In this document: positions 1-6,394 of the stretch, piece after piece
Layout: each line of letters opens with the position of its first letter
How positions within the stretch are numbered: position 1 is the first letter of the stretch
From: Schlesneria sp.
GTDB lineage: Bacteria; Planctomycetota; Planctomycetia; Planctomycetales; Planctomycetaceae
Direction: 5' to 3'
NCBI GenBank assembly: GCA_025353525.1
Contig: JANXOO010000992.1
Span: 1 to 11,111, forward strand
DNA length: 11,111 nt
Made by a program: the position numbers and the translations under genes
Notes under the pieces: model-generated
Databases searched by the model: none
Told to the model about the DNA's origin: nothing
Seen by the model: the letters and a program-made list of their open reading frames with translations, nothing else

Positions 1-461
1 AGCGCCATCAGCAGGTCATGAATCACAAGTAATGTTTCGATGTCGGCGGCGTTGGATTCAGTACCGATCGTGTCGAAGTCGCATTGGACGAATTCGCGAT
101 AGCGGCCCCGTTGAGTGTTCTCGCCCCGCCACACCGGCGCAATGTGATATCGCTTGAAAGGAGTCCCGACTTCGGAGGAGTGTTGTGCTGCAAACCGGGC
201 CAACGGAACGGTCAGATCGAACCGCATTGCCACATCGCGGTCGCCACCATCTTTGAATCGAAACAGTTGCTTGTCCGATTCTTCGCCTCCTTTTCCCGTC
301 AGGATCTCGGCATATTCAAGCGCCGGAGTATCAATCGGACTGAAGCCATAGCTGCGAAAGACGCGGCGAGCAGTCTCCATTAACCGTTCGCGGACGAGCA
401 TGACAGGGGGAAGAAAGTCGCGAAAACCTCGTAATGTTCGCGGTTCAATCAATTTCGACAC
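1..461 (-). CDS. hisS: Histidyl-tRNA synthetase, N-terminal part (cut by window start)
   Basis: This enzyme charges tRNA-His with histidine in the cytoplasm, via a class II aminoacyl-tRNA synthetase fold. The visible 153 codons begin at a GTG (461-459) reading MSKLIEPRTLRGFRDFLPP, the usual N-terminus with the G(F)RDFLP motif. They continue through motif 1 (about residues 20-50, YGFSPIDTPALEYAEIL) and the strongly conserved motif 2 region (about 99-130, including VWRGENTQRGRYREFVQCDFD with its conserved Arg and Glu). The His-specific motifs and the anticodon-binding domain lie beyond base 1. GTG is chosen because the next in-frame Met (codon 21) would remove conserved N-terminal sequence; upstream there is only a weak purine-rich stretch (TTGGAAA). 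The gene lies downstream of the YkgJ-type gene on the same strand, but a 300-bp spacer with tandem repeats argues for its own promoter. The family assignment is firm. Confidence 0.96.
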   Translation of the reverse strand, partial: MSKLIEPRTLRGFRDFLPPVMLVRERLMETARRVFRSYGFSPIDTPALEYAEILTGKGGEESDKQLFRFKDGGDRDVAMRFDLTVPLARFAAQHSSEVGTPFKRYHIAPVWRGENTQRGRYREFVQCDFDTIGTESNAADIETLLVIHDLLMA

Positions 462-504
462 GGGGAATTTCCAATCTGGATGCGGAGCAGTATCCGTCGT
501 AGGT

Positions 505-529
505 TATGCTTCAGCATATCTTTTTTTTT
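505..529 (+). terminator. Weak terminator-like hairpin plus T9 tract
   Basis: On the plus strand, TATGC (505-509), loop TTCA and GCATA (514-518) form a 5-bp stem. It is followed by TC and nine T residues (521-529). The shape is that of an intrinsic terminator, but the stem is short and AT-rich. The only flanking genes run on the minus strand, so on the plus strand it would end antisense transcription. On the minus strand it places an A-tract followed by the hairpin in the hisS leader. Its role is uncertain. Confidence 0.25.
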
Positions 530-581
530 GGAAAGAGTGCTTCAGCCAAGGTTGCAGTACGCGAGAATTCCGAATTTGCAG

Positions 582-647
582 GCGTATGGATAATCGGCCT
601 GATGCGTATGGATAATGGGTCTGAGGCTTATAGATAATGGGTCTGAA
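582..647. repeat. Three 22-bp imperfect tandem repeats
   Basis: The units are 582-603, 604-625 and 626-647. Units 1 and 2 match at 19 of 22 positions, and so do units 2 and 3. The shared core is TATGGATAAT followed by GG-CTGA; unit 3 has TATAGATAAT. The period is close to two helical turns, so each unit presents the same DNA face. The array lies about 120-185 bp upstream of the hisS start and beyond the end of the YkgJ-type gene. It could be a protein-binding array or a replication-slippage product. No known iteron or operator is recognised. Confidence 0.8.
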
Positions 648-761
648 TCAGGCAAAACCCCGGTAAAAAAAGTGAACGCGATAACGAACGGGCTTCAAAC
701 ACGCTGACGATTCTCGAACCAAACCAATTTCAGGGTTCTGGAAATCCGATGACCCGGCAAT

Positions 762-1205
762 CTAATGACTGAGCATCGGCAAGGTTGGCAGGTTCGGTGC
801 CCCCGCTTTTTTTCTCGGCCGGGGTTTCGGGGGGAGCACCGCTTCGGCGTATTCCCACAACTGATCGGGAGACTCGAAGAACTTGTCGTAGCACCCGTCG
901 TTGTCGTATTCGCAATTATCCGTCGTATAAGTTCGACAGATCTGCGGTCGCGTGAGGTAGATTCCGCAACGATTGTCGGACATCAGATTCTGACAATCGC
1001 CGAAAACCAGGAGAAACCACGTTCCACCATCGACAAAAATCGCCGTTCGCCCGTGCATGACGTACCACCGCATGTGGTCGAAGTCTTGCCATGTCGTTGG
1101 AGTTTCGATGGGGAGTGCGAAATAGCGGCAACAGCGTCCCGTACAATACGTGCACAACACTTCGCCGGGTTTAAGATCCGAACGCCGAACTTTCACTTTT
1201 GCCAT
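762..1205 (-). CDS. YkgJ-type Cys-rich (putative Zn/Fe-chelating) protein
   Basis: A 147-residue soluble protein with the pattern of the YkgJ/CxxCxxCC family, whose members are thought to bind zinc or an iron-sulfur cluster; the biochemical role is unsettled. The visible signature is C18-x2-C21-x3-C25-C26 (LCTYCTGRCCRYF), then C71, C80 in DNRCGIY, and C90 in RPQICRTY. C98 and C105 complete nine cysteines. The RPxxCR motif is the usual second half of the metal site. The tail (about 125-147) is Pro/Lys-rich. The reading frame extends upstream to 1292, but ATG 1205 is preferred: GAGGA lies about 6 bp upstream and the family homology begins just after it. It is divergent from the oxidoreductase gene across a 416-bp spacer. 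The family call is good; the function is unknown. Confidence 0.85.
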   Translation of the reverse strand: MAKVKVRRSDLKPGEVLCTYCTGRCCRYFALPIETPTTWQDFDHMRWYVMHGRTAIFVDGGTWFLLVFGDCQNLMSDNRCGIYLTRPQICRTYTTDNCEYDNDGCYDKFFESPDQLWEYAEAVLPPKPRPRKKAGAPNLPTLPMLSH

Positions 1206-1374
1206 GATTGATCCTCGAAACCGTCCTCGAAAGACGAAGTGTAGCGGCTGATCCGGAAGCGTGGTATCGATCCGAACGATTCGGCAATTCACACGTCATC
1301 AGGATTCGCATTTCCGACAGGGGTTTGGGGAGACAGCTTTGTCGAGCCACGAAAAATGCCGCGTGACGCCACTC

Positions 1375-1397
1375 TTCGTAACGGTGACTGTTACGAA
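1375..1397. promoter_or_regulatory. Inverted repeat, operator- or hairpin-like
   Basis: TTCGTAAC (1375-1382) and GTTACGAA (1390-1397) are perfect 8-bp arms around a 7-bp centre, GGTGACT. The 23-bp dyad is the size typical of dimeric repressor operators and lies in a divergent promoter region. It is followed directly by AACGCGTT. Whether it acts as a DNA operator or an RNA hairpin cannot be told from sequence. Confidence 0.4.
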
Positions 1398-1471
1398 CGC
1401 GTTGAGTCCGCACGCCTCGCAGAAGTCGTTGCTACGGCCGATAAAGTTGTTGTGATGGCCGTTGGGAAAAT

Positions 1472-1495
1472 CTCGATGCAATTACTCGCATCGAG
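1472..1495. promoter_or_regulatory. Inverted repeat upstream of the Gfo/Idh gene
   Basis: CTCGATGC (1472-1479) and GCATCGAG (1488-1495) are perfect 8-bp arms around the 8-nt centre AATTACTC. It lies about 127 bp upstream of the oxidoreductase start, with no T-tract after it, so it is not a normal intrinsic terminator. It could be an operator or a leader hairpin for the gene at 1622. Confidence 0.35.
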
Positions 1496-1621
1496 GCAAC
1501 CCGATGTGTAGGATAGGGAACGGCAGGCGGGACGCTTATCCAGGGTTTTAAGGGATGTGCGTGCGACATCGCATTGGTTCCGAGACGAGTCACGTGTTCG
1601 TATTTTCAGGTAGAGGGTTTG

Positions 1622-2920
1622 ATGAGCGATCATACATCGACTGGCACCCGTTCGCGACGCGAATTCCTCAAGACAGGGACTGCCCTGGCGAGCGGCGTTG
1701 GGCTGACTTTAGGCCTGAATTCTGGCCTCTTCGCGGCTGGAAGCGATCAATTGAAAGTCGGTCTCGTCGGTTGCGGGGGACGCGGAACGGGGGCTGCCGG
1801 TGAAGCACTTCAAGCCGATTCACAGTCGAAGCTCGTTGCCGTCGCGGATCTCAGTCGAAACGCGATCGAAATGAGCCTGGAAAACCTCAGGTCCAACAAT
1901 CGCATCGAAAAACAGATCGATGTCGCCGACGCCAAAAAATTTGTCGGCCTGAATGCCTACAAGAACGTGATCGAGTCGTGCGATGTCGTGCTACTCGCGT
2001 CGCCGCCCGGATTCCGACCGCCTCATCTGCGGGCGGCAGTCGAAGCAGGCAAACACATCTTTACCGAAAAGCCGATGGCGACGGATGCCCCCGGTGTCCG
2101 GTCGGTGATGGAATCTGTGCGCATTGCAAAAGAAAAGAATCTGGCGGTTGTCGCGGGTTTCTGCTGGCGCTACGATCTGGCTCGCCGCGAACTGTTCGCT
2201 CGTATTCATGACGGCCAGATCGGCGAAGTGATGGCGGTTTACGGTACATACCTGACGAGTCCCGTCAAGCCGATGCCTCCGGCCGACAAGCGACCGGCGG
2301 GTATCACGGACCTCGAGTGGATGGTTCAGAACTGGTACAATTTCACGTTCCTCTCGGGCGACGGACTGGTGGAACAAGCCATTCATACCGTCGACTGGTT
2401 GCAATGGACGATGGGTGACGTCGCGCCGAAAAGTTGTACCGCAGTCGGTGGTCGGCAGGTTCCGGCCCACGCGGGCAACATCTACGATCACATTGAAGTG
2501 AATTACGAGTGGGAAAATGGTGCTCGGGGTTTCCTCGCCCAGCGTCAAATTGTCGGTTGCCATAACGAAAACAACCTGCTGGTCATGGGAACTAAAGGAA
2601 CCGGTTACATCAAAGGGGGCGTCGGGATTACCGGTACCAATGCGTGGGAGTACAAGGGGCCGAATCCCAATATGTACCAGGTCGAACACGACGAATTCTT
2701 CGATTCGATCCGAACCGGAAAACACATCAACAACGGCGACCGCATGGTTACCAGTACGCTGGCCGGAATCATGGGTCGCATGGCCGGTTATACAGGAAAA
2801 CAGGTCACCTGGGACATGGCTTTGAATTCGAAGCAGGTGCTTGTCCCGGAAATTACGAGCTGGGAAACGAAGGTCGATGTACCGCCGTTGGCCCGGCCAG
2901 GTGTTACGCCATTTGTGTGA
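1622..2920 (+). CDS. Tat-exported Gfo/Idh/MocA family NAD(P)-dependent oxidoreductase
   Basis: A predicted dehydrogenase (432 aa) acting on a sugar, inositol or related polyol, probably outside the cytoplasm. Residues 10-40 form a twin-arginine signal: RSRREFLK, then a hydrophobic stretch ending FAAG. The Rossmann fold follows (KVGLVGCGGRG, 45-55), with the family's EKP motif at E149-K150-P151 and the helix LARRELFARIHDGQIGEV (186-203). The C-terminal substrate domain carries GDGLVEQAIHTVDW, whose H255 and D258 fit the usual catalytic HxxD. An in-frame upstream start (1574) is possible. ATG 1622 is preferred because it follows a GAGGG site by a few bases and puts the twin arginines near the N-terminus. 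Exported members of this family are greatly expanded in planctomycetes. The substrate cannot be inferred. The 3' end overlaps the convergent gene by 17 bp. Confidence 0.93.
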   Translation: MSDHTSTGTRSRREFLKTGTALASGVGLTLGLNSGLFAAGSDQLKVGLVGCGGRGTGAAGEALQADSQSKLVAVADLSRNAIEMSLENLRSNNRIEKQIDVADAKKFVGLNAYKNVIESCDVVLLASPPGFRPPHLRAAVEAGKHIFTEKPMATDAPGVRSVMESVRIAKEKNLAVVAGFCWRYDLARRELFARIHDGQIGEVMAVYGTYLTSPVKPMPPADKRPAGITDLEWMVQNWYNFTFLSGDGLVEQAIHTVDWLQWTMGDVAPKSCTAVGGRQVPAHAGNIYDHIEVNYEWENGARGFLAQRQIVGCHNENNLLVMGTKGTGYIKGGVGITGTNAWEYKGPNPNMYQVEHDEFFDSIRTGKHINNGDRMVTSTLAGIMGRMAGYTGKQVTWDMALNSKQVLVPEITSWETKVDVPPLARPGVTPFV

Positions 2921-3461
2921 AATCCGACTCGGACTGACCTGACTTCTCTGGTGATGTCACTCGTAAACGACGTTCTTTGTATTCGAGAAACGCATCATTG
3001 TATTTCTGCGCACGGACACAGGCTGTGATGCCCTTGCCAACGGCAAGAACCGTAAAGATGACTCCGATCGCGGGGAAGGCGAATTTCATGATCTTAAAAG
3101 GCGGTTGATCCGGGATAACAGGGGCCATCATCACCGCCATGACGGTCCAGAAAACACCGAAAAAACCTCCGGCAATCGCCATCCCGATTCCCGTTCCAAT
3201 CGTCGGAATGTACGTTCGGCCACGGCGTCCTGTCATACGAAACTGTTCCCGTTCGATCTCCCATTCGCGGTCGATTCGTTCGAGTTCATTTTGAATGCGG
3301 ACTTGCGCCAGTTGTTCTTCAACAAACGGCGACATCGGAATGGCGTTGATCGCAGGCGGATTTTCCAGCAGGATCGTTTTTGCACGCTGGAATTCAGTGT
3401 CAGTTAACGAACCGGACCGGCGAAGCTGTTCCAGTTTGTGCAAATCGTCAGCAATTCCCAT
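2904..3461 (-). CDS. Membrane protein with N-terminal SHOCT-like motif and coiled coil
   Basis: A 185-residue hypothetical inner-membrane protein. Residues 3-33 (IADDLHKLEQLRRSGSLTD, then TEFQRAKTILL) match the short SHOCT motif, a helical pair often attached to membrane proteins and thought to mediate oligomerisation or membrane tethering. Residues 46-77 are a charged, heptad-like helix (LAQVRIQNELERIDREWEIE). Two hydrophobic helices follow (about 89-114 and 127-148), and the tail is charged. The frame also opens at GTG 3467, but ATG 3461 is preferred because AGGAAGGA lies about 9 nt before it and only 3 nt before the GTG. The stop codon lies inside the end of the convergent oxidoreductase gene. 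The domain reading is moderately sure; no function is claimed. Confidence 0.8.
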   Translation of the reverse strand: MGIADDLHKLEQLRRSGSLTDTEFQRAKTILLENPPAINAIPMSPFVEEQLAQVRIQNELERIDREWEIEREQFRMTGRRGRTYIPTIGTGIGMAIAGGFFGVFWTVMAVMMAPVIPDQPPFKIMKFAFPAIGVIFTVLAVGKGITACVRAQKYNDAFLEYKERRLRVTSPEKSGQSESDFTQMA

Positions 3462-3618
3462 GAACACATTCCTTCCTCAAATTACCCTCTCGTTCCGTCG
3501 GTTGAGCCTCGAATTTCCCGATGCTCGCGAGGCCCGCAACCCGAAGAAAACTTGAAGCCCTTGTCGGCAACGCCGTGAAGCATTTCCGGATTGGAAAACA
3601 AAGCAGTACGAGAATCCA

Positions 3619-3681
3619 GGTGAGCCGTGCGGCGTAAGCCTTCGGGTTCTTCGGTCCGAGGCTGACGCCGCACGGCTCGCC
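3619..3681. repeat. Long REP-like palindromic hairpin
   Basis: Arms 3619-3635 (core GAGCCGTGCGGCGT) and 3665-3681 (core ACGCCGCACGGCTC) match at 16 of 17 positions, the exception being a G-T wobble. Pairing continues inward through AGCCT/AGGCT and CGG/CCG (about 3637-3645 with 3656-3663), leaving a roughly 10-nt loop and a stem of about 25 bp. There is no T-tract. The GC-rich, near-perfect hairpin between genes resembles REP-type dispersed elements. Only one full copy is seen in this window, so dispersion is an inference. Confidence 0.75.
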
Positions 3682-4074
3682 TGTTTCCGCAAAAAAACGA
3701 TTTGAAACAAACCTTCACGGCGTTGCCTTGTCGGCTCTCTACGTCGATGTGCATCAACACGTTGTTCGCCTGTTTGCCGATACAACGCTGCACAAGTCGA
3801 ACGCTGGTACTAAACGTGAATACAGCGAATTTGGATCAACTGAAAATATACGGAAAGAGATTGATCCGATCGCGTCTCATTAGCGTTAAGTTTTTGGAAG
3901 CGATGCCGGATGATATCAGAAACCGGTTTTTATTCTGCTCGCGGTGCCGAAATACGCGTCCGTCGAAATTGCGTTTCATCGCGTCTGCCACGAATGCCGT
4001 CAATGCCACCGTTTTATGATTGAGCGAAGTTTTGGTGCGTAGCATTCTTCGCAGCCGCGAGAAAACTGGTTTGC

Positions 4075-4098
4075 AAACTGCCGTAAAAACGGCAATTT
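4075..4098 (+). promoter_or_regulatory. Small hairpin just upstream of the SPFH gene
   Basis: TGCCGT (4079-4084), loop AAAA and ACGGCA (4089-4094) form a 6-bp stem. It extends across one mismatch by AAA/TTT (4075-4077 with 4096-4098). It ends 17 nt before the SPFH start codon and just before its AAGGG ribosome-binding site, so it would sit in the 5' leader. It may stabilise or tune the mRNA; no known riboswitch is recognised. Confidence 0.35.
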
Positions 4099-4115
4099 CT
4101 ACAAGGGAACATGTG

Positions 4116-4940
4116 ATGGAAACGCTGCTGTCCAACGTGCTGGGGTTTATTTTCTTTCCGATTACGTTATTGGCGAGCTGGGTCATCGTGGGGCCACAGG
4201 AGACGAAAATCGTCCTGTTTTGGGGAAAGTTTCGCAAATTGTTGTCGACACCCGGCTTATCGCTCATCAATGTCTGGGGTCGACGAGTGATCTCGGTCAG
4301 CATGAAGCGGCAAGCGATCGAATTGCACAAGACGACCGTGGCCGACGCCAACGGCAATCCGATTATTATTGCCGGCGTCTGCACGTTCCAGGTGATCGAT
4401 GCTGTGAAGGCGGCATTCCACGTCGAAGACTACCAGGGCTACGTTCGAACCCAGGCGATGGCTGTTCTGAAGCAGATTGCATCCCGCCATCCGTACGAAT
4501 CTCCCGACGGACACTGCCTGAAGTCCGAAGCCATCATCGTCGGTCAGGAGATGGTGGCTGCGATGCAATCCAAGGTCGAATCGGCGGGGATCCAGGTCAT
4601 CTCGTTCGAACTCTCGGACCTTTCCTATTCACCCGAAATTGCTCAGGCCATGCTTGTACGTCAGCAGGCTCAGGCGTTGATCGGGGCGAGAAAGATCGTC
4701 GTCGAGGGCGCCGTTGAAATCGCCAACGACGCGATGAAGCATCTGCTGGAACGAGGATTTCATCTTTCGGACGATCATCAGGCGAAGATTGTGGGGAATT
4801 TGTTGGCAATCATCTGCGGCGAAGCCAAAGTTCAGCCGACGTACGCGATTCAGGATAACAGCGGATCCGACACCGAAGTACTTAAAATGATTCACGCATC
4901 GCTCAAAGAAATCCAGGCCAACTTCAAAAAGCCAACCTGA
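4116..4940 (+). CDS. SPFH/band-7 (stomatin-like) membrane protein
   Basis: A 274-residue membrane-anchored scaffold of the stomatin/prohibitin/flotillin/HflK type. Such proteins form oligomers that organise membrane microdomains or proteases. An N-terminal hydrophobic helix (about 5-25) is followed by the SPFH domain from VGPQETKIVLFWGKF (25-39) through GLSLINVWGRRVISVSMKRQ, the VTADxNGNPI-like turn (KTTVADANGNPIII) and VEDYQGYVRTQ, to about residue 170. Next is the family's YSPEIAQAMLVRQQAQALIG (171-190) with a helical, coiled-coil-like stretch. The polar tail contains no SHOCT or zinc-ribbon motif. The frame extends upstream to 4020, but ATG 4116 is chosen: AAGGG lies 8 nt upstream and the anchor helix begins there. 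It is monocistronic by context, divergent from a SHOCT-like membrane protein. The superfamily call is firm; the cellular role is unknown. Confidence 0.9.
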   Translation: METLLSNVLGFIFFPITLLASWVIVGPQETKIVLFWGKFRKLLSTPGLSLINVWGRRVISVSMKRQAIELHKTTVADANGNPIIIAGVCTFQVIDAVKAAFHVEDYQGYVRTQAMAVLKQIASRHPYESPDGHCLKSEAIIVGQEMVAAMQSKVESAGIQVISFELSDLSYSPEIAQAMLVRQQAQALIGARKIVVEGAVEIANDAMKHLLERGFHLSDDHQAKIVGNLLAIICGEAKVQPTYAIQDNSGSDTEVLKMIHASLKEIQANFKKPT

Positions 4941-5081
4941 TCGATGAATTAAAAAGTTGTAGTTCAGGCATTAGACTTTCCCGTCGTCTTTTTCCCAAAT
5001 CCACCTCCCCAAAGAGGTAGCACTCAACCCCACCGTCCTGCTAAATTCCCCTCATGAACCGTTATTGTGCAAACCGTGTTC
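4941..5081. other. Spacer after the SPFH gene, nothing recognised
   Basis: Between the SPFH stop and the nested inverted repeat I find no gene and no clear intrinsic terminator. Only a short ACCTC/GAGGT dyad is seen (about 5002-5018). Confidence 0.5.
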
Positions 5082-5196
5082 AGGCGACCGGCAGGGAAAT
5101 TTACCGGCTGAAAACGGGGACAGGCACCAGCACGACCCCCGGCGCGCCGGGGTCCCCGTTTTCAGCGACCAGTACTTCGTTTCCTGCCGGTCGCCT
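5082..5196. repeat. Three-layer nested inverted repeat (115 bp)
   Basis: Three inverted repeats are nested. The outer arms 5082-5099 and 5180-5196 (AGGCGACCGGCAGG-AAA and its complement) match fully except for one bulged G. The middle arms are perfect over 15 bp: 5107-5121 GCTGAAAACGGGGAC and 5152-5166 GTCCCCGTTTTCAGC. The centre is a perfect 16-bp palindrome, CCCCGGCGCGCCGGGG (5137-5152). No target-site duplication is obvious. It ends 21 nt before the HAD start codon, so in RNA it could be the SPFH terminator or a strong leader structure. It resembles a REP/MITE-like element, possibly one inserted within another. Confidence 0.8.
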
Positions 5197-5217
5197 TAAT
5201 GGAATCCTGATTTCGAC

Positions 5218-5880
5218 ATGACAGAGATACTTCCTGCGATCCGGGCGGTTTGTTTCGATCTGGACGGTTTGATGTTCAATACGGAAGACGTGTTTTACGT
5301 TTCCGCTGATGTCCTGTTGCAGCGTCGGGGAATGCGGATGTCGCGTGGCGCGATGGATGCGATGCTCGGTCGCCGTCCGATCGAATCGTTGACAGCATTC
5401 CGCGACTATATGGGATTGAATGAAGAACCCGCCGATCTGCTCGCCGAATCCCGGGTCATTTTCCATGAACTGCTGAAAGAACATTTAAAGCCGATGCCGG
5501 GCCTGTTCGATCTGTTGAATCTGATCGAAGCACAAGGGCTTCCCAAAGGTGTCGCCACGTCGTCACCCCGTGATTACCTCGAAAATATCCTGGGTCGATT
5601 CGATTTGATTCCGCGGTTCCCGTTACGATTGACGGCTGAAAGCGTGACCCACGGCAAACCGGATCCCGAGATCTACTTGAAGGCCGCGGAACAGCTTGGC
5701 GTGCGTCCCGAACAGATGCTGGTCCTGGAGGACTCCGAGACCGGCACGCGAGCTGCCGCCGCCGCCGGAGCCTACATCGTTTCCGTTCCTCACGAGCACA
5801 CGGCGGGGCACGACTTCAGTCAATCGAAATACATTGCAACCGGACTGAATGACCCGTTTATCCTGCGGCTACTCTCGTAG
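5218..5880 (+). CDS. HAD superfamily hydrolase (beta-phosphoglucomutase-like)
   Basis: A 220-residue cytoplasmic phosphatase or phosphomutase of HAD subfamily IA. Motif I is FDLDGLMFNTE, with nucleophile D14 and acid/base D16. A helical cap occupies about 23-90 (including RRGMRMSRGAMDAMLGRRP). Motif II is VATSS (112-116). Motif III is GKPDPEIY with K147. Motif IV is VLEDSETG, with E171 and D172 binding Mg2+. All catalytic positions are present. The set is typical of beta-phosphoglucomutase, phosphoglycolate phosphatase and similar small-phosphoester enzymes; the exact substrate is not evident. The start at ATG 5218 gives a full-length protein, although the ribosome-binding site is poor (only GGAATCC about 12 nt away). 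The start codon lies just 21 nt after a strong nested inverted repeat, so translation may be affected by RNA structure. It converges on the VOC gene with a 4-bp gap. Confidence 0.92.
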   Translation: MTEILPAIRAVCFDLDGLMFNTEDVFYVSADVLLQRRGMRMSRGAMDAMLGRRPIESLTAFRDYMGLNEEPADLLAESRVIFHELLKEHLKPMPGLFDLLNLIEAQGLPKGVATSSPRDYLENILGRFDLIPRFPLRLTAESVTHGKPDPEIYLKAAEQLGVRPEQMLVLEDSETGTRAAAAAGAYIVSVPHEHTAGHDFSQSKYIATGLNDPFILRLLS

Positions 5881-5884
5881 CGGT

Positions 5885-6319
5885 TTACTCGACTGCTGCG
5901 GGCGCGGAACTCTGTTCTACGGGCGCCGAACAGAGTTCCACCAGGTGGCCATCCGGGTCGTTGACGAAGAGCTGCACGAATCCGTCGGGCCGCCGTCTGG
6001 GTGGCGAAACGAACGAAATCCCCAGTTCTGCAATCCGCTGGGCAGCCAAATGACAGTCGTCGACCAGAAACGCAAAATGGTGTCCGCGCGAATTGGCACA
6101 GGCCGCCGCACCGGCTTTGCTGGAACCTTCGAATTCCAGAATCGTATGAATCAGCGTCCGCCCTGCCTGAAACCACTGTCCGGCAAACGTAAAGCCGGGC
6201 CGAGCCACTTCGCTCATTCCAAGCACATCGACATAAAATCGTCGAGTTGCCGCGAGGTTTTTGACGACGATCGTCACATGATCGAGCGATTTGACCCGGA
6301 TGGGCGAGTTGCTGCTCAC
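5885..6319 (-). CDS. VOC (glyoxalase/bleomycin-resistance fold) family protein
   Basis: A 144-residue cytoplasmic protein with two paired beta-alpha-beta-beta-beta units, the vicinal-oxygen-chelate fold used by glyoxalases, extradiol dioxygenases and antibiotic-binding proteins. The first unit opens with SLDHVTIVVKNLAATRRFYVDVLGM (11-35), and H14 is a likely metal ligand. The second begins at RGHHFAFLVDD (78-88) with H80/H81 and ends in the characteristic DPDGHLVELC (121-130) with E128. H58 or E62-E64 may supply the remaining ligand. The frame opens at TTG 6328, but GTG 6319 is preferred because AAAGG lies 9 nt upstream of it, whereas it abuts the TTG directly. The fold call is secure. Substrate is unknown; lactoylglutathione lyase or a catechol-type dioxygenase are possibilities only. 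Confidence 0.88.
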   Translation of the reverse strand: MSSNSPIRVKSLDHVTIVVKNLAATRRFYVDVLGMSEVARPGFTFAGQWFQAGRTLIHTILEFEGSSKAGAAACANSRGHHFAFLVDDCHLAAQRIAELGISFVSPPRRRPDGFVQLFVNDPDGHLVELCSAPVEQSSAPAAVE

Positions 6320-6394
6320 GTTTCTCAACCTTTGTAGTCACTGCATTTGTTGAAACAACGAAACGAATACATTTTCAGCAGTGTCGTTTCATTC

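Larger units (their letters stand above)
462..761. other. Intergenic spacer upstream of hisS
   Basis: This 300-bp spacer holds no credible gene. It contains a T9 run with a small AT-rich hairpin next to it (505-529) and a block of three 22-bp imperfect tandem repeats (582-647), both listed separately. The hisS promoter is expected here on the minus strand, but I could not place -35/-10 boxes with confidence. A 71-codon plus-strand reading frame crosses the repeats (400-615), but it has no ribosome-binding site and begins inside hisS. Confidence 0.7.
1206..1621. other. Divergent intergenic region with two inverted repeats
   Basis: A 416-bp spacer between the divergent YkgJ-type and oxidoreductase genes, which must contain both promoters. 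It contains two perfect 8-bp-arm inverted repeats (1375-1397 and 1472-1495, listed separately) and an AACGCGTT palindrome at 1397-1404. Short reading frames on both strands (60-82 codons) have no ribosome-binding sites or recognisable sequence. I see no RNA gene. Confidence 0.6.
3462..4115. other. Long gene-poor intergenic region
   Basis: A 654-bp spacer between the divergent SHOCT-like and SPFH genes, with no convincing coding sequence. The longest plus frame (3702-4019) starts at TTG without a ribosome-binding site, and the minus frames are Arg-rich shadows. It contains the long hairpin at 3619-3681, a loose dyad GGATCAA/TTGATCC (3833-3839 and 3861-3867), and a 6-bp-stem hairpin near 4079. 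The sequence at 3929-3944 recurs at 8284-8299. Confidence 0.6.

Noticed and set aside
765..1211. 148-codon plus-strand frame opposite the Cys-rich gene
   Set aside because: It is antisense to a gene with a clear family signature and ribosome-binding site. Its own product shows no recognisable motif.
1991..2725. 244-codon minus-strand frame within the oxidoreductase gene
   Set aside because: A mirror frame of a well-supported Gfo/Idh gene, with an unstructured His/Arg-rich product.
3702..4019. Possible small gene in the 654-bp spacer
   Set aside because: It starts at TTG with no ribosome-binding site, its composition is not protein-like, and it ends just before the SPFH leader.
4020..4115. 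N-terminal extension of the SPFH protein
   Set aside because: The extra 32 residues are polar and start at TTG. A good ribosome-binding site and the anchor helix point to ATG 4116.
3836..4384. 182-codon minus-strand frame overlapping the SPFH gene start
   Set aside because: It covers the conserved SPFH coding region in antisense, and no ribosome-binding site or family resemblance was seen.
5082..5196. CRISPR or attachment-site interpretation of the nested repeat
   Set aside because: The repeats are inverted and concentric, not direct and regularly spaced. No integrase, cas gene or tRNA is nearby.
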